Under the pieces are notes generated by a model, which was not told the origin of the DNA, ran no database searches, and worked only from the letters and a program-made list of their open reading frames with translations. A DNA stretch of 64,000 bases, from contig NZ_LWBS01000011.1 in NCBI RefSeq assembly GCF_001652265.1, positions 124,001 through 188,000 of the forward strand, given 5' to 3'. The DNA comes from Rhizobium leguminosarum (GTDB lineage: Bacteria; Pseudomonadota; Alphaproteobacteria; Rhizobiales; Rhizobiaceae). The position numbers and the translations under genes are program-made. Shown here piece after piece: positions 22,974 to 32,397 of the stretch (positions are counted from its first letter, which is position 1; each line of letters starts with the position of its first letter).

Positions 22974-24020
22974 ATGCAATCGATCACCATCCGCCGTCCT
23001 GATGACTGGCACCTGCATCTGCGCGACGGCGCCATGCTGGAGGGCGTGATCGCCGATACGAGCCGCACCTTCGCCCGCGCCATCATCATGCCCAATCTCG
23101 TGCCGCCGGTCGTTACCACCGCTGACGCCAGGGCCTATCGCGAGCGCATCTTCAAGGCCTTGCCGGACGGCCATCGCTTCCAGCCGCTGATGACGCTTTA
23201 TCTGACCGAACATACCAGCCCCGATGACGTCGAGGAGGGGAAGAACAGCGGCCTCATCACCGCCGTCAAGCTTTATCCCGCCGGCGCCACGACCAATTCG
23301 CATGGCGGGGTGCGCGACATGGAAAAGGCGATGCCGGTGCTGGAGCGCATGGCAATGATCGGCCTGCCGCTTTGCGTCCATGGCGAGGTGACGACGCCGG
23401 AGGTCGATATCTTCGACCGCGAAGCCGTCTTTATCGAGACCGTGCTCGATCCGTTGCGGCAGCGCCTGCCGGAGCTGAAGGTGACGATGGAGCATGTGAC
23501 GACATCGGATGGCGTCGATTACATCAAGGCGGCCAAGGGCAATCTCGCCGGCTCGATCACCACCCACCATCTGATCATCAGCCGCAACGCCATCCTCGTC
23601 GGCGGCATCCGTCCGCATTATTATTGCCTGCCCGTCGCCAAGCGCGAAAACCACCGGCTGGCCCTGCGTGCGGCGGCCGTCAGCGGCGATCCGCGCTTCT
23701 TCCTCGGCACGGATTCCGCCCCGCATATCGATCCGCTGAAGGAATGCGCCTGCGGCTGCGCCGGTATCTATACCTCGGTCAATACGATGAGCTGCCTCGC
23801 CCATGTCTTCGAACAGGAGCGCGCGCTGGAGCGGCTCGAAGCCTTCGTGTCGCTGCACGGGCCGGCCTGGTACGGGCTGCAGCCGAACGAGGAGCGCATA
23901 ACTCTGTCGAGACAGGCCGAGCCTGTTGTCTTTCCCGCGAGGATTGAAACCGGCGCCGGTCCGGTGACGGTGTTCGATCCGATGTTTCCCCTGCACTGGC
24001 AGGTGATGCAGCAGGCGTAA
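22974..24020 (+). CDS. pyrC: Dihydroorotase, class II
   Basis: This 348-aa enzyme converts carbamoyl-aspartate to dihydroorotate in pyrimidine synthesis. The metal-site motif DWHLHLRDG is at residues 10-18, the carbamylated lysine segment [13 protein letters not shown] at about 99-111, metal ligands in CVHGEV and MEHVTTSDG, and the catalytic Asp in [10 protein letters not shown]. Length and motifs match E. coli-type PyrC. GGAGG precedes the ATG. It lies 72 bp after frcK and is probably separately expressed; pyrE follows about 5 kb downstream. Confidence 0.95.
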   Translation: MQSITIRRPDDWHLHLRDGAMLEGVIADTSRTFARAIIMPNLVPPVVTTADARAYRERIFKALPDGHRFQPLMTLYLTEHTSPDDVEEGKNSGLITAVKLYPAGATTNSHGGVRDMEKAMPVLERMAMIGLPLCVHGEVTTPEVDIFDREAVFIETVLDPLRQRLPELKVTMEHVTTSDGVDYIKAAKGNLAGSITTHHLIISRNAILVGGIRPHYYCLPVAKRENHRLALRAAAVSGDPRFFLGTDSAPHIDPLKECACGCAGIYTSVNTMSCLAHVFEQERALERLEAFVSLHGPAWYGLQPNEERITLSRQAEPVVFPARIETGAGPVTVFDPMFPLHWQVMQQA

Positions 24021-24193
24021 GCTTTCGGATTTCAATTTTAAATAGAATATTCATTTTAAAGTTCGACGCGATGTTAAACGCGTAGCATTTGCATTGTGCA
24101 GTGCATCATTTGTTAACGGATGCATAAGACATTCCTCTTCGCGGGCCGGTAAGCCGCCATTCGAAGCGACAATAGCTGCGGAGGCTGAAAAGC

Positions 24194-25372
24194 ATGATGC
24201 TTGACTATAACTCCCTCTTGTTGGCGCTCGGCGTCTCCGCGGCCTGCCTGGCGGTGACGCTGATGGGCAGCTGGCTTGCCCGCCGCTCGGAAACCGTGCT
24301 GTTGACCGCCACCGTCGGCCTTGTCCTCGTCGTCAGCGGCATTTTCGTCTATAGCGCCTACGTCAATACGCCGGAGAAATGGCTGGGCGTTGCCAATTTC
24401 GTACTGTTTCAGGCCGGGTTTGCCACCATCTGGGGGGCAGGCAAACAATTCCTCACCGGCCGGGTGTCTCTCCCCGCCATCGCGATCCGCGCGATTGCGG
24501 CGATGGTCTTCTCCGTCGTGCCGATGCTGTCAGGCTATGACGGCCTGGCCTTCATCGCCGACAATCTCGCCATCGCCCTTTTGCTCTTTGCCACCGCCCG
24601 GCAATATTGGCTCGCCCGTGCCGAAGCACCCGCGCCGCTCCTCGGCATCACAGCGCTTTATACGTTGACGGCGATTTCCTTCGTTCTCTGCGCCGCCGTG
24701 CTGATCTCAGACGGCAAGCTGGTGCTCGGCAAGGCCCCCAGCAACTGGGCCGAAGATCTGAGCCTTGCCGTCTGCATCGCCGGAATGACCGGGATTGGCG
24801 CGCTGTCGCTGGCGCTGCATCAATGGCGGCTAGCTGCCCGCCATCGCCTCGATGCGATCACCGATCCGCTGACCGGCCTGCTCAACCGCCGGGCCCTCTT
24901 TGACCAATACGGCACGCGCCCCATGGGAACGACCACGGCCGTCATCGTCTTCGATATCGACCATTTCAAATCCGTCAACGATCGCTTCGGCCATGCCGCC
25001 GGCGACCGCGTGCTCAATGTGTTCGCCAGCGAACTGTCGGCCCAATGCCGCACCGGCGACACCGCTGCCCGGCTTGGCGGCGAGGAATTCGTACTGGTGC
25101 TGAAGGAGATCATGCCCGGCCGGGCGGAACTGACGGCCGAGCGCATCCGCCGGGCGTTCGAGGCGCGCGAGATCCATATCGACGACGAGGTGCTGACATG
25201 CACGGTCAGCGTCGGCGTCGCCCCCGGCCGCTCCAAGAGCTTGGGTTTCGACACCATGCTGAGTGCCGCCGACAAGGCGCTCTATGTCGCCAAACGCGCC
25301 GGCCGCAACCGGGTCGAGCTTGCCAGCTACCTCAAGGCGGTTCCCGTCGAGGCAACGCGCACCGCGTCTTGA
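24194..25372 (+). CDS. Membrane-bound diguanylate cyclase (GGDEF)
   Basis: This 392-aa protein has six or seven membrane helices in its first ~210 residues and a C-terminal GGDEF domain beginning DPLTGLLNRRALFDQYG. The active site is RLGGEEF, and an RTGD inhibitory (I-site) motif stands five residues before it, so product inhibition by c-di-GMP is expected. Substrate-binding FDIDHFKSVND is intact. The N-terminal membrane region resembles other rhizobial sensors of unknown ligand. The gene appears monocistronic, with GGAGG about ten bases upstream; Met2 is an equally good start. Confidence 0.9.
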   Translation: MMLDYNSLLLALGVSAACLAVTLMGSWLARRSETVLLTATVGLVLVVSGIFVYSAYVNTPEKWLGVANFVLFQAGFATIWGAGKQFLTGRVSLPAIAIRAIAAMVFSVVPMLSGYDGLAFIADNLAIALLLFATARQYWLARAEAPAPLLGITALYTLTAISFVLCAAVLISDGKLVLGKAPSNWAEDLSLAVCIAGMTGIGALSLALHQWRLAARHRLDAITDPLTGLLNRRALFDQYGTRPMGTTTAVIVFDIDHFKSVNDRFGHAAGDRVLNVFASELSAQCRTGDTAARLGGEEFVLVLKEIMPGRAELTAERIRRAFEAREIHIDDEVLTCTVSVGVAPGRSKSLGFDTMLSAADKALYVAKRAGRNRVELASYLKAVPVEATRTAS

Positions 25373-25562
25373 TTCTCGGCTGACCCTCTCATAACATCGC
25401 GCTCGGCCGGATGCGGCCAGCCGCCCCGCGACGCTTCTGCGTTAAGGTGAATGCATTCAGACAACATCCTTCACATCCCTTGCCGTTTGGCGATCGATGG
25501 CGAACGGGTCAGCAGACGCGGGCACTGATCTTCCTGTTTGCCGCCAACGGAAGGATGACATC

Positions 25563-26099
25563 ATGCGCGATTTTCGCGATGCCAAGCTCATGGCAAAGAC
25601 ATTGCGGCAGGCCCTTGCCGACCGCAACATTCCTCTCACCCACAGCGAGACGCTCGAAATCGTCGCCCGGCAGTTCGGGCTCGATCAATGGAATATCCTC
25701 TCGGCAAAGATCGATGCGGCAGGGGCGAGCCCCTCCGCCATCGGCATCCAACCACCGATGCCGATCTTCCGCATCTTCTCGGTGGAAAAAGCCATGGAGT
25801 TCTATTGCGGCTTTCTCGGCTTTCATCTCGATTGGGAGCACCGTTTCGGCGAAAACTTCCCGCTCTATTGCCAGGTGTCGCGCGACGGCATGGAGCTGCA
25901 CCTCAGCGAACATTCCGGCGACGCCAGTCCCGGCGCCAAGGCCTTCGTCCGTGTCGCCAATGTCCGGGCCTATCACGCCGAACTCTCAGCCAAGGACTAT
26001 CGCTACATGAAGCCCGGCCTCGAGCAAGCCCCGTGGGGCCTCGAGATGACCGTCATCGACCCCTTCAGCAACCGCATCGCCTTTTGCGAGCAGCCGTAG
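25563..26099 (+). CDS. VOC/glyoxalase superfamily protein with N-terminal helical domain
   Basis: This 178-aa protein has two parts. Residues 1-55 (LMAKTLRQALADRNIPLTH, EIVARQFGLDQWNILSAKI) form a helical segment often fused to VOC proteins of this type. Residues 70-178 form one VOC unit with IFRIFSVEKAMEFYCGFLGF and a C-terminal MTVIDPFSNRIAFCE carrying the metal-site glutamate. Such proteins resemble bleomycin-resistance or glyoxalase-fold proteins. GGAAGGATG precedes the ATG at 25563, whereas the in-frame extension upstream to 25497 lacks a ribosome site. Substrate unknown. Confidence 0.82.
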   Translation: MRDFRDAKLMAKTLRQALADRNIPLTHSETLEIVARQFGLDQWNILSAKIDAAGASPSAIGIQPPMPIFRIFSVEKAMEFYCGFLGFHLDWEHRFGENFPLYCQVSRDGMELHLSEHSGDASPGAKAFVRVANVRAYHAELSAKDYRYMKPGLEQAPWGLEMTVIDPFSNRIAFCEQP

Positions 26100-26100
26100 G

Positions 26101-26742
26101 CTAAGTCGCTGCGCCGGCATCGGAATGCGGGTCGATGCTATAGGGATAGACCGGATAATCGGCGCCGATGGCATCTCGAACGCGGTCGGACCAGGCGGCG
26201 AAGGCGGGATAGGCTGCGAGAGAAAGGCCGCAATCCTCGGCCCGGTGGCTATAGGCGTAAACGGCGATATCCGCGATCGTCAGCTCCTGGCCGACAAGAA
26301 AGAGGCTGCCGGCCAGGCTGCGATCGATGGCGGCAAGCGCGCGGGCTGCGGCTTCGCGCTTGCCCGCAACCATGCTCTGGTTACGGTCCAGCCGTCCCGT
26401 CAACGTCCAGAAGCGAAGCGAGCCAATAACCGGCTCGACGTGATATTGTTCGAAGAACAGCCATTGCATGACCTTAGCGCGCAGATAGTGGTCTGACGGC
26501 AGGAAGCGTGTGCCCTCGGCAAGAAAAGTGAGGATCGCATTGGATTCGGCGATCGCACGCCCGTCGTCGAGCTCGAGAACCGGGATGGCACCCACCGGAT
26601 TGAGTTTGAGAAACGCCTCGGTACGGCTCTCGCCGTCGAAGATCGAGACGATACGACTGTGATAGGGTATGTCGAGCAGGCCGAGCAAAACCCTGACCTT
26701 CCAGCCATTTTGCGACGGCAGATAATCGTGAAGCGTAAACAT
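26101..26742 (-). CDS. Glutathione S-transferase
   Basis: This 213-aa protein has the N-terminal thioredoxin-like GST domain (MFTLHDYLPSQNGWKVRVLLGLLDI, VGAIPVLELDDGRAIAESNAILTFLAEG with the cis-Pro and ESNAI glutathione site) and the helical C-terminal domain with LTIADIAVYAYSHRAEDCG. AAAGGA precedes the ATG at 26742; the longer frame to 26835 runs through the intergenic space. It probably conjugates or reduces small electrophiles. It follows the NmrA/DUF1772 pair on the minus strand and may belong to the same TetR-controlled unit. Confidence 0.88.
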   Translation of the reverse strand: MFTLHDYLPSQNGWKVRVLLGLLDIPYHSRIVSIFDGESRTEAFLKLNPVGAIPVLELDDGRAIAESNAILTFLAEGTRFLPSDHYLRAKVMQWLFFEQYHVEPVIGSLRFWTLTGRLDRNQSMVAGKREAAARALAAIDRSLAGSLFLVGQELTIADIAVYAYSHRAEDCGLSLAAYPAFAAWSDRVRDAIGADYPVYPYSIDPHSDAGAAT

Positions 26743-26839
26743 GACGGTCCTTTCGCGGCGATTGCCCAACATCGCATGCCCGCCCGGGGCCAACCACCCG
26801 ATTCCCGAAAGGCGCGGCGGATCGTCGAGAAGCAATCAT

Positions 26840-27322
26840 TCAGACGATCATCAGTACCCGCACGAAGGCGACCGAGGCGAGCAGCGAGGCGATGGTCCGC
26901 ACATGGTTCCACCACGTCCAGTCCCTGAGATAGGTGGCCCAGAGCTGAACCGCTTCCGGGCCGTTGCCGCCGACCTTTGCCAGCGCATCGTTCATCGGCA
27001 CGTTGAAGATGATGGTCGAGAGGAAGGAGGCGAAGATGTAGAGGGCTGCTCCCGCCAGCATCAGAAAGGATGCCCCGCCGCGCCAGTCGATGAGGGCGAG
27101 CACGGCGATGACGAGGCAGAGGATCGCCGTCGGCACGAAGAGGCCCATGAAGGGCGAGCGGACGATTGTCACGTTGATCGAGTTCATCGCCGCAATACCC
27201 TGTTCCGCCGGAATCCGCGAGAAGGCGGTCATGATGAAGGTCGAGAAGGCGAAGAAGATGCCGGCAACGAGGCCGCTGCCGATCGCCGCGGCCACGAGGG
27301 AGAGGGTGAGAACGATCTGCAT
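26840..27322 (-). CDS. DUF1772 membrane protein (anthrone-oxygenase-like)
   Basis: This 160-aa protein has four membrane helices: LTLSLVAAAIGSGLVAGIFFAFS, the LFVPTAILCLVIAVLALI segment, LMLAGAALYIFASFLSTIIF, and the C-terminal TIASLLASVAFVRVLMI. NVPMNDALA and WNHVRTI are typical of DUF1772, related to anthrone oxygenases. The start at 27322 follows GGAG and lies just after the upstream NmrA-like stop, so the two genes are coupled. Biochemical role unknown. Confidence 0.82.
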   Translation of the reverse strand: MQIVLTLSLVAAAIGSGLVAGIFFAFSTFIMTAFSRIPAEQGIAAMNSINVTIVRSPFMGLFVPTAILCLVIAVLALIDWRGGASFLMLAGAALYIFASFLSTIIFNVPMNDALAKVGGNGPEAVQLWATYLRDWTWWNHVRTIASLLASVAFVRVLMIV

Positions 27323-27324
27323 GG

Positions 27325-28149
27325 TCAGGCGCTCCATAGTCCGGTTGCCGCGGTCCGGCGGGCATATTCGCCGAAATCGGTGGCGGGGCGGCCAAGAATT
27401 TCGGCGACACCGCCCATCACGCTGGAATTGCGCCCATCGAGCACCTGGCCGAAAAGCTCCTCCAGAAGATCGATCAAGCCCTGCGGCAGGCCGGCGGCCG
27501 CAAGCCCGCCGGTGAAATCCGCCATCGACACCTGCTCATATTCGATCGCCCGCCCGGTGGCCTGAGCGATCTCGGCGACCGCCTGGCGGAATGTCAGCGC
27601 CCGCGGGCCGGTCAGTTCGTAGGTCTTGTTGCGATGGCTGGGATGGGTCAAGGCGGCGACGGCGGCATCGGCGATGTCGTCGGCATCGATGAAAGGTTCG
27701 CTGATCTCGCCCGCCGGCAATTGCAGGCGGCCACTCAGGATCTGCTCGACAAAGGCGCCCTCGCTGAAATTCTGGCAGAACCAGGAGGCCCGCAGGATGG
27801 TGGTGTTGATGCCGGAGGCCTTCAGTGCCGCTTCGCTTCGCTGCGCGCCCTCTTCGCCGCGGCCGGAAAGCAGCACGATATGCTCAAGGCCGCATTCCCT
27901 AGCGACCTTGGCGAGCGCTTCGATCGCTTCCGCCGCCCAGGCGACAGAAAGATCCGGCTGGAAGGCGACATAGGCGCTCGATGCGCCCTCAAGCGCGCCG
28001 CGCCAGCTCGACCTGTCCTCCCAGTCGAAGGGCCGTGCGCTGGAGCGCGACGCCGCACGAATGTTGAGGCCGCGCTCTTCCAGACGCGTGATGATGCGGC
28101 TGCCGGTCTTTCCCGATCCACCGACGAGGACGATTTCGGAAGTCTGCAT
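27325..28149 (-). CDS. NmrA-like NAD(P)-binding protein
   Basis: This 274-aa protein begins MQTSEIVLVGGSGKTGSRI, the glycine-rich NAD(P) motif of the atypical SDR/NmrA family. AYVAFQPDLSVAWAAEAI, HIVLLSGRGEEGAQRSEAALKASG and TTILRASWFCQNFSEG are all typical of NmrA/quinone-reductase-like proteins such as YtfG. GGAGGAG stands before the ATG at 28149. It diverges from a TetR gene across an operator-like palindrome and heads a leftward group with DUF1772 and GST genes, suggesting redox or xenobiotic response. Confidence 0.87.
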   Translation of the reverse strand: MQTSEIVLVGGSGKTGSRIITRLEERGLNIRAASRSSARPFDWEDRSSWRGALEGASSAYVAFQPDLSVAWAAEAIEALAKVARECGLEHIVLLSGRGEEGAQRSEAALKASGINTTILRASWFCQNFSEGAFVEQILSGRLQLPAGEISEPFIDADDIADAAVAALTHPSHRNKTYELTGPRALTFRQAVAEIAQATGRAIEYEQVSMADFTGGLAAAGLPQGLIDLLEELFGQVLDGRNSSVMGGVAEILGRPATDFGEYARRTAATGLWSA

Positions 28150-28188
28150 GTCAAAACTCCTCCCAAACTTTAAAGACAAGAGAAACTC

Positions 28189-28207
28189 TCTCATTTGCAA
28201 AATGAGA
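28189..28207. promoter_or_regulatory. Palindromic operator between NmrA-like and TetR genes
   Basis: TCTCATTT-GCA-AAATGAGA is a perfect inverted repeat, with further TCTCTT/GAGAGA-like half-sites beside it (28182-28190, 28210-28220). It lies in the 101-bp divergent region, the expected binding place for the TetR protein. Confidence 0.65.
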
Positions 28208-28250
28208 TAATCTCTCTTATTTTGTTTGTCAACTTGGAAAAGGAGAGAGC

Positions 28251-28907
28251 ATGTCGGAACAGCCGGTCGCAACGCGCAGGCGCCAGCAGGAGTCTACCGG
28301 CCAGCTACGCCGCATCCCCAGCCAGCAGCGCGGCCGCGAGCGCTTCGAAAAGATCCTCACCGTGGCCGCCGAGCTGATCGAAAGCCACGGCAGCGACGGC
28401 CTGAAGATGAGCGAGATCGTCGAAAAGGCCGGCCTTTCCTTCGGCGCCCTCTACCAATATTTCCCTGACAAGACCTCGATCATCCGGACATTGGCCGAGC
28501 GCTTCAACGAAGAGGGCAGGCGGTGCGTCGAAGAGGAGCTGGCGAAGGTCATCGACGTGGCGGCCCTGCAGGGTGCGCTCGCCAATATCGTCGATGAATA
28601 TTATGCCTTCTTCCTCAGCGAACCCGTCATGCGCGACATCTGGCATGCGACCCACACCGACAAGCTGCTGCAGCAGGTCGATGCCGAGGACATGGAATTT
28701 CATGCCCAGGCATTTCTCGCGGTGCTTGTCCGCCTGTGGCCTGATCGCGACCGGAAGGAGCTGCTGGCGATCGCCCGGCTGACGATGCAGCTGCTTGCCG
28801 CCGCCGTGCGCTATGCCGTGTCGCTGGATGCGGAGGAGGGCGAGAGGGCGCTTGCCTTGTTCAAGAAAATGCAGATCGTTGATATCGGCCGACTGCTGCA
28901 GCAATAG
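28251..28907 (+). CDS. TetR/AcrR family regulator
   Basis: This 218-aa regulator has an HTH made by [45 protein letters not shown] (about residues 38-83), followed by a helical domain. An N-terminal extension of about 30 polar residues ([21 protein letters not shown]) precedes the HTH. AAAGGAGAG is at good spacing. It is divergent from the NmrA-DUF1772-GST group and likely represses it and itself through the palindrome at 28189-28207. A GC-rich hairpin overlaps its stop codon. Confidence 0.87.
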   Translation: MSEQPVATRRRQQESTGQLRRIPSQQRGRERFEKILTVAAELIESHGSDGLKMSEIVEKAGLSFGALYQYFPDKTSIIRTLAERFNEEGRRCVEEELAKVIDVAALQGALANIVDEYYAFFLSEPVMRDIWHATHTDKLLQQVDAEDMEFHAQAFLAVLVRLWPDRDRKELLAIARLTMQLLAAAVRYAVSLDAEEGERALALFKKMQIVDIGRLLQQ

Positions 28908-28935
28908 CCCGCCTTTCGTCTGGAAACGGCGGGCT
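28906..28935 (+). terminator. Hairpin overlapping the TetR stop codon
   Basis: AGCCCGCC and GGCGGGCT form a perfect eight-base stem with a 14-base loop. It is followed by CTTGCTGC with no real T tract, so it is a weak terminator candidate between the TetR gene and pyrE. Confidence 0.45.
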
Positions 28936-28978
28936 CTTGCTGCTATTCCCGCAAGGATCCAAGCCGAAGGAGAGCCGC

Positions 28979-29668
28979 ATGATCCAGACCACATTTCCCG
29001 ACCGCGCCGTGATGGCCGAATTGCTGGCCAAGATGCTCTGGGAGATCAAGGCGGTGCATTTCAATGCCGCCCAGCCTTACAAACTCGCCTCCGGCATGGC
29101 GAGCCCGGTCTATATCGATTGCCGCAAGCTGCTCTCCTTCCCGCGCATCCGCTCGACGGCGATGGATTTTGCCGCCAGCGTGCTGATGCGCGATGCCGGA
29201 TTCGAGCAGTTCGATTGCATCGCCGGTGGCGAGACCGCCGGCATCCCCTTCGCCGCACTGCTGGCAGACCGCCTCGGCCTGCCGATGATCTATGTCCGCA
29301 AGCAGCCGAAGGGCCATGGCCGCAATGCCCAGATCGAAGGCAATATGCCGGAAGGCTCGCGCGTGCTGGTCATCGAAGACCTGACGACAGCAGGCGGCAG
29401 CATGTTCAAGTTCATCGATGCCGTCCGTGCTGCCGGCGGCATTGTCGATCACGGCATCGCGCTGTTCTTCTACGGCATTTTTGGCGAACAACGCTTTGCC
29501 GATGGCAAAGTCAGGCTGCACCACATCGCCACCTGGCGTAATGTTCTCGCCGTCGCCAAGGAGCAGAAACTCTTCGACGACAAGACGCTGTTGGAAGTCG
29601 AGGCCTTCCTCGATGCGCCGCTGGCCTGGTCGGGAAGGAATGGTGGCGTAAGTGAGCTTTCGCTCTAG
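28979..29668 (+). CDS. pyrE: Orotate phosphoribosyltransferase
   Basis: This 229-aa enzyme joins orotate to PRPP to make orotidine monophosphate. It has the PRPP-binding motif [14 protein letters not shown] (about residues 125-138), preceded by [20 protein letters not shown] and [17 protein letters not shown]. The start at 28979 follows AAGGAGAG; an upstream in-frame start at 28937 is less likely. It has the longer alphaproteobacterial form. It lies 61 bp before frk, as in other Rhizobium chromosomes, and pyrC is about 5 kb upstream. Confidence 0.94.
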   Translation: MIQTTFPDRAVMAELLAKMLWEIKAVHFNAAQPYKLASGMASPVYIDCRKLLSFPRIRSTAMDFAASVLMRDAGFEQFDCIAGGETAGIPFAALLADRLGLPMIYVRKQPKGHGRNAQIEGNMPEGSRVLVIEDLTTAGGSMFKFIDAVRAAGGIVDHGIALFFYGIFGEQRFADGKVRLHHIATWRNVLAVAKEQKLFDDKTLLEVEAFLDAPLAWSGRNGGVSELSL

Positions 29669-29729
29669 CCAGTTGACAAAAGCTCGCTTAATCGGTTGAT
29701 GAACGTATCAGTGCTGTTGGAGGAATACG

Positions 29730-30656
29730 ATGATTTTGTGCTGCGGCGAAGCCTTGATCGACATGCTGCCGAGGGACACGACGCTCGGCGAAAAGGGCTT
29801 TGCGCCCTATGCCGGCGGCGCGATCTTCAACACCGCGATCGCGCTCGGCCGCCTTGGCATCCCGACGGGCTTCTTCACCGGCATTGCCGATGACATGATG
29901 GGCGAAATCCTGCTCGAGACGCTGAAGGCGAGCAATGTCGATTACAGCCGATGCGCCATTACGCCGCGTCCGTCGACCATCGCCTTCATCAAGCTGGTCA
30001 ACGGTCAGGCGACCTATGCCTTCTACGACGAGGGCACGGCCGGCCGGATGATCACCACGGCCGACCTGCCGGATCTCGGCGATGATTGCGAAGCCTTGCA
30101 TTTCGGCGCGATCAGCCTGATCCCCAGCCCCTGCGGCGAGACCTACGAAGCCTTGCTCGACCGCGAAGCCGCACGCCGCGTCATCTCGCTCGACCCGAAC
30201 ATCCGTCCCGGTTTTATCAAGGACAAGCCATCGCATATGGCCCGCATCAAGCGCATGGCTGCGAAGTCCGACATCGTCAAGTTCTCCGACGAGGACCTCG
30301 AATGGTTCGGCTTGCAGGGCGACCATGATACGCTCGCCGCCCACTGGCTGAACCACGGCGCCAAGCTCGTCGTCATCACCAAGGGCGCGGAAGGCGCTTC
30401 CGGTTATACGAAGGAGCGCAAGGTAACGGTGCCGAGTGAGCGCGTCACCGTCGTCGACACGGTCGGCGCCGGCGATACTTTCGATGCCGGCATCCTGGCG
30501 TCGCTGAAGATGGATAATCTGCTGACCAAACGCCAAGTCGCTTCGCTGGATGAGCAGGCGCTGCGCAACGCCCTGACCCTCGGCGCCAAAGCCGCCGCCG
30601 TCACCGTCTCCCGCGCCGGCGCCAATCCGCCCTGGGCGCGCGAGATTGGGCTTTAA
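29730..30656 (+). CDS. frk: Fructokinase, PfkB family
   Basis: This 308-aa PfkB carbohydrate kinase begins MILCCGEALIDMLP. It has the first signature AGGAIFNTAIALGRLGIPTGFF and the second signature DTVGAGDTFDAGIL with the catalytic Asp in GAGDTFD. It phosphorylates cytoplasmic fructose to fructose 6-phosphate, the step needed after Frc uptake. It follows pyrE and precedes an interspersed repeat. Ribokinase-like specificity is possible but the pyrE-frk neighbourhood is known for rhizobial fructokinase. Confidence 0.9.
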   Translation: MILCCGEALIDMLPRDTTLGEKGFAPYAGGAIFNTAIALGRLGIPTGFFTGIADDMMGEILLETLKASNVDYSRCAITPRPSTIAFIKLVNGQATYAFYDEGTAGRMITTADLPDLGDDCEALHFGAISLIPSPCGETYEALLDREAARRVISLDPNIRPGFIKDKPSHMARIKRMAAKSDIVKFSDEDLEWFGLQGDHDTLAAHWLNHGAKLVVITKGAEGASGYTKERKVTVPSERVTVVDTVGAGDTFDAGILASLKMDNLLTKRQVASLDEQALRNALTLGAKAAAVTVSRAGANPPWAREIGL

Positions 30657-30663
30657 GCGAGCC

Positions 30664-30815
30664 AGCCTCTGCCCCTCATCCGCCTGCCGGCACCTTCTCC
30701 CCGTAAACACGGGGCGAAGGGGATGTGCCGCGCCCTCTCCGTTCCCCTTGACGTCCTGTATGGCATGTCCCCTCTCCCCGTTTTTCACGGGGAGAGGGTT
30801 AGGGTGAGGGGCAAA
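30664..30815. repeat. Rhizobial interspersed palindromic repeat, copy 2
   Basis: It begins CTCTGCCCCTCATCCGCC, contains CTTCTCCCCGTAAACACGGG and CTCTCCCCGTTTTTCACGGG hairpins, and ends GGTTAGGGTGAGGGGCA. It separates convergent frk and an ArsR gene and could terminate both. Confidence 0.72.
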
Positions 30816-30825
30816 TCTCGAACGC

Positions 30826-31206
30826 TTATTTCGCGGGCTTCGCCGGCACCAATCCGCCCCGGGTGCGCGCCTGGCTTTCCTTCTTGATCGGCCGACCGAC
30901 GGGGCAGACCTCTTGCACGAAGCCGTTGAGCGTGTTGACGAGATTGTTCTCGATCAGGGAATAGTGGACGAACTGGCCCTGTTTCTCTCGTCTGATCAGA
31001 CCCGCAGCCTCGAGGATGGAAAGATGCTGCGAAACGGCTGGCTTGGACATGCTGAAGCGGTCAGCGATCTCGCCGGCCGTCAGACCCGATGCCGAGAGAT
31101 AGGCGAGGATCTTCCGGCGCGGCGCACTGGAAAGCGCGTGGAATACCCGCTGGGCGGCGCTGACGGAACTGCCTTCTACGGCGTTATCGAAAGTCTCTTC
31201 GTCCAA
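30826..31206 (-). CDS. ArsR-family winged-helix repressor (SdpR-like)
   Basis: This 126-aa regulator has the winged HTH at about residues 18-90: RVFHALSSAPRRKILAYLSASGLTAGEIADRFSMSKPAVSQHLSILEAAGLIRREKQGQFVHYSL. There is no metal-binding CxC in the recognition helix, so it is unlikely to be a metal sensor. The C-terminus is short and basic. It diverges from the frameshifted desaturase gene across a region with repeated AATTAAGCAA motifs, so it probably controls that gene and itself. Confidence 0.86.
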   Translation of the reverse strand: MDEETFDNAVEGSSVSAAQRVFHALSSAPRRKILAYLSASGLTAGEIADRFSMSKPAVSQHLSILEAAGLIRREKQGQFVHYSLIENNLVNTLNGFVQEVCPVGRPIKKESQARTRGGLVPAKPAK

Positions 31207-31232
31207 GTCCGGTCTCCGTGCCTATCATCATA

Positions 31233-31300
31233 AATTAAGCAATTAATGTTTTGCTTAATTGTTTCCATTCGTGCAAAGTAATTAGGTAATTGCTTAAATA
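31233..31300. promoter_or_regulatory. A/T-rich inverted repeats, probable ArsR operator
   Basis: AATTAAGCAA (31233-31242) and TTGCTTAATT (31251-31260) are a perfect 10-bp inverted repeat. A third half-site, AATTGCTTAAAT, begins at about 31288. All lie between the ArsR start and the desaturase start. Confidence 0.65.
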
Positions 31301-31356
31301 ATGAATTGCTAGGCGATCTTCAAGTAGAGAATGCGCCCGATGGGAAGGAGTTTGTC

Positions 31357-32318
31357 ATGAGCAGTATTTCCACTGGGCGAATGATCGACAATGGGAGCGA
31401 TCCGGTGAAGGGCAGAGTGGTCTGGATGCCCACGAAGTCGATCTGGATCACTGCCATGACCTTGATTGCCATCATTGGTGGCCCACTGACCTTCACCTGG
31501 AGCGCCTTTGCCGTCTTTATCCTTTTGACCGCCATCACCATCTGCCTTGGTCATTCGGTCGGCATGCACCGGCTGCTGATCCATCGCTCATTCAGCACTC
31601 ATATCTGGATCGAGCATTTTCTTGTCTATCTCGGTACGCTGGTCGGCATGGCCGGCCCCTTCAGCATGATCTACGCGCACGACATTCGCGACTGGGCGCA
31701 ACGGCAGCGAGACTGCCATGATCTGTATGCCCATCGGCGGTCTTTCTTCATCGATGCCTTCTGGCAGATGCATTGCATTGTGGCGCTGGACCATCCGCCG
31801 CGTTTCGTCCTTGAGGAGCGCGAGCGGCGCGACCGCTTCTATCGTTTCCTGGAGGCGACATGGATGGCGCAGCAGATCCCCTTGGGACCGTGCTCTTTGC
31901 GCTCGGCGGACTGCCGTTTGTGGTCTGGGGTATTGCCGTGCGGATATCGGTGTCGCTGAGCGGACACTGGCTGGTTGGTCATTTCGCGCATCGAGCCGGC
32001 CATCAGGGCTGGAGTGTCGATGATGTCGCGGTGCAGGGCTATAACCTGCCGCGTTTCGGGCTGGTGACCTTTGGCGAGAGCTTCCACGGCAACCATCACG
32101 CCTTTCCGGAATCGGCGCGGCTCGGCATCGAGCCGGGACAGCTGGATCTCGGCTGGTATTTCATCCGGCTGCTGGCAAGGCTCGGTCTGGCTTCGGCGAT
32201 CAAGCTGCCACACACGATCGTGCCAAGGCGAGGGTTGAGACGCATCGACGCACCTGAAACGGCGGGTGACAGTCATCCGCCATATCACGCAGCAGGTCGC
32301 GCGGAATCTCGCCCGTAA
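31357..32318 (+). pseudogene. Fatty acid / acyl-CoA desaturase, frameshifted
   Basis: The frame from 31357 (AAGGAG before ATG) encodes membrane segments and the first histidine box HSVGMH, then a second box-like HDIRDWAQRQRDCH. It loses sense after WMAQQIPLG at about 31886. The correct sequence resumes one base off, TVLFALGGLPFVVWG, and continues through VSLSGHWLVGHFAH and the third box ESFHGNHHAFPESARLG to a stop at 32318. Joining the frames needs one extra base near 31885, so this looks like a one-base deletion. The first-frame product (200 aa) lacks the third histidine box and should be inactive. Sequencing error is the alternative. Confidence 0.8.
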
Positions 32319-32397
32319 GCACCTCCTTGTCGCAACGTTTGATTCCCTCTTCTTCCCTCGGGTCCGAAGGACGGGTCAACGCCGATCGATCAAGAAA

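Noticed and set aside
21750..24035. 761-codon minus-strand frame opposite frcA, frcK and pyrC
   Set aside because: It is a shadow of three certain genes and shows no domain.
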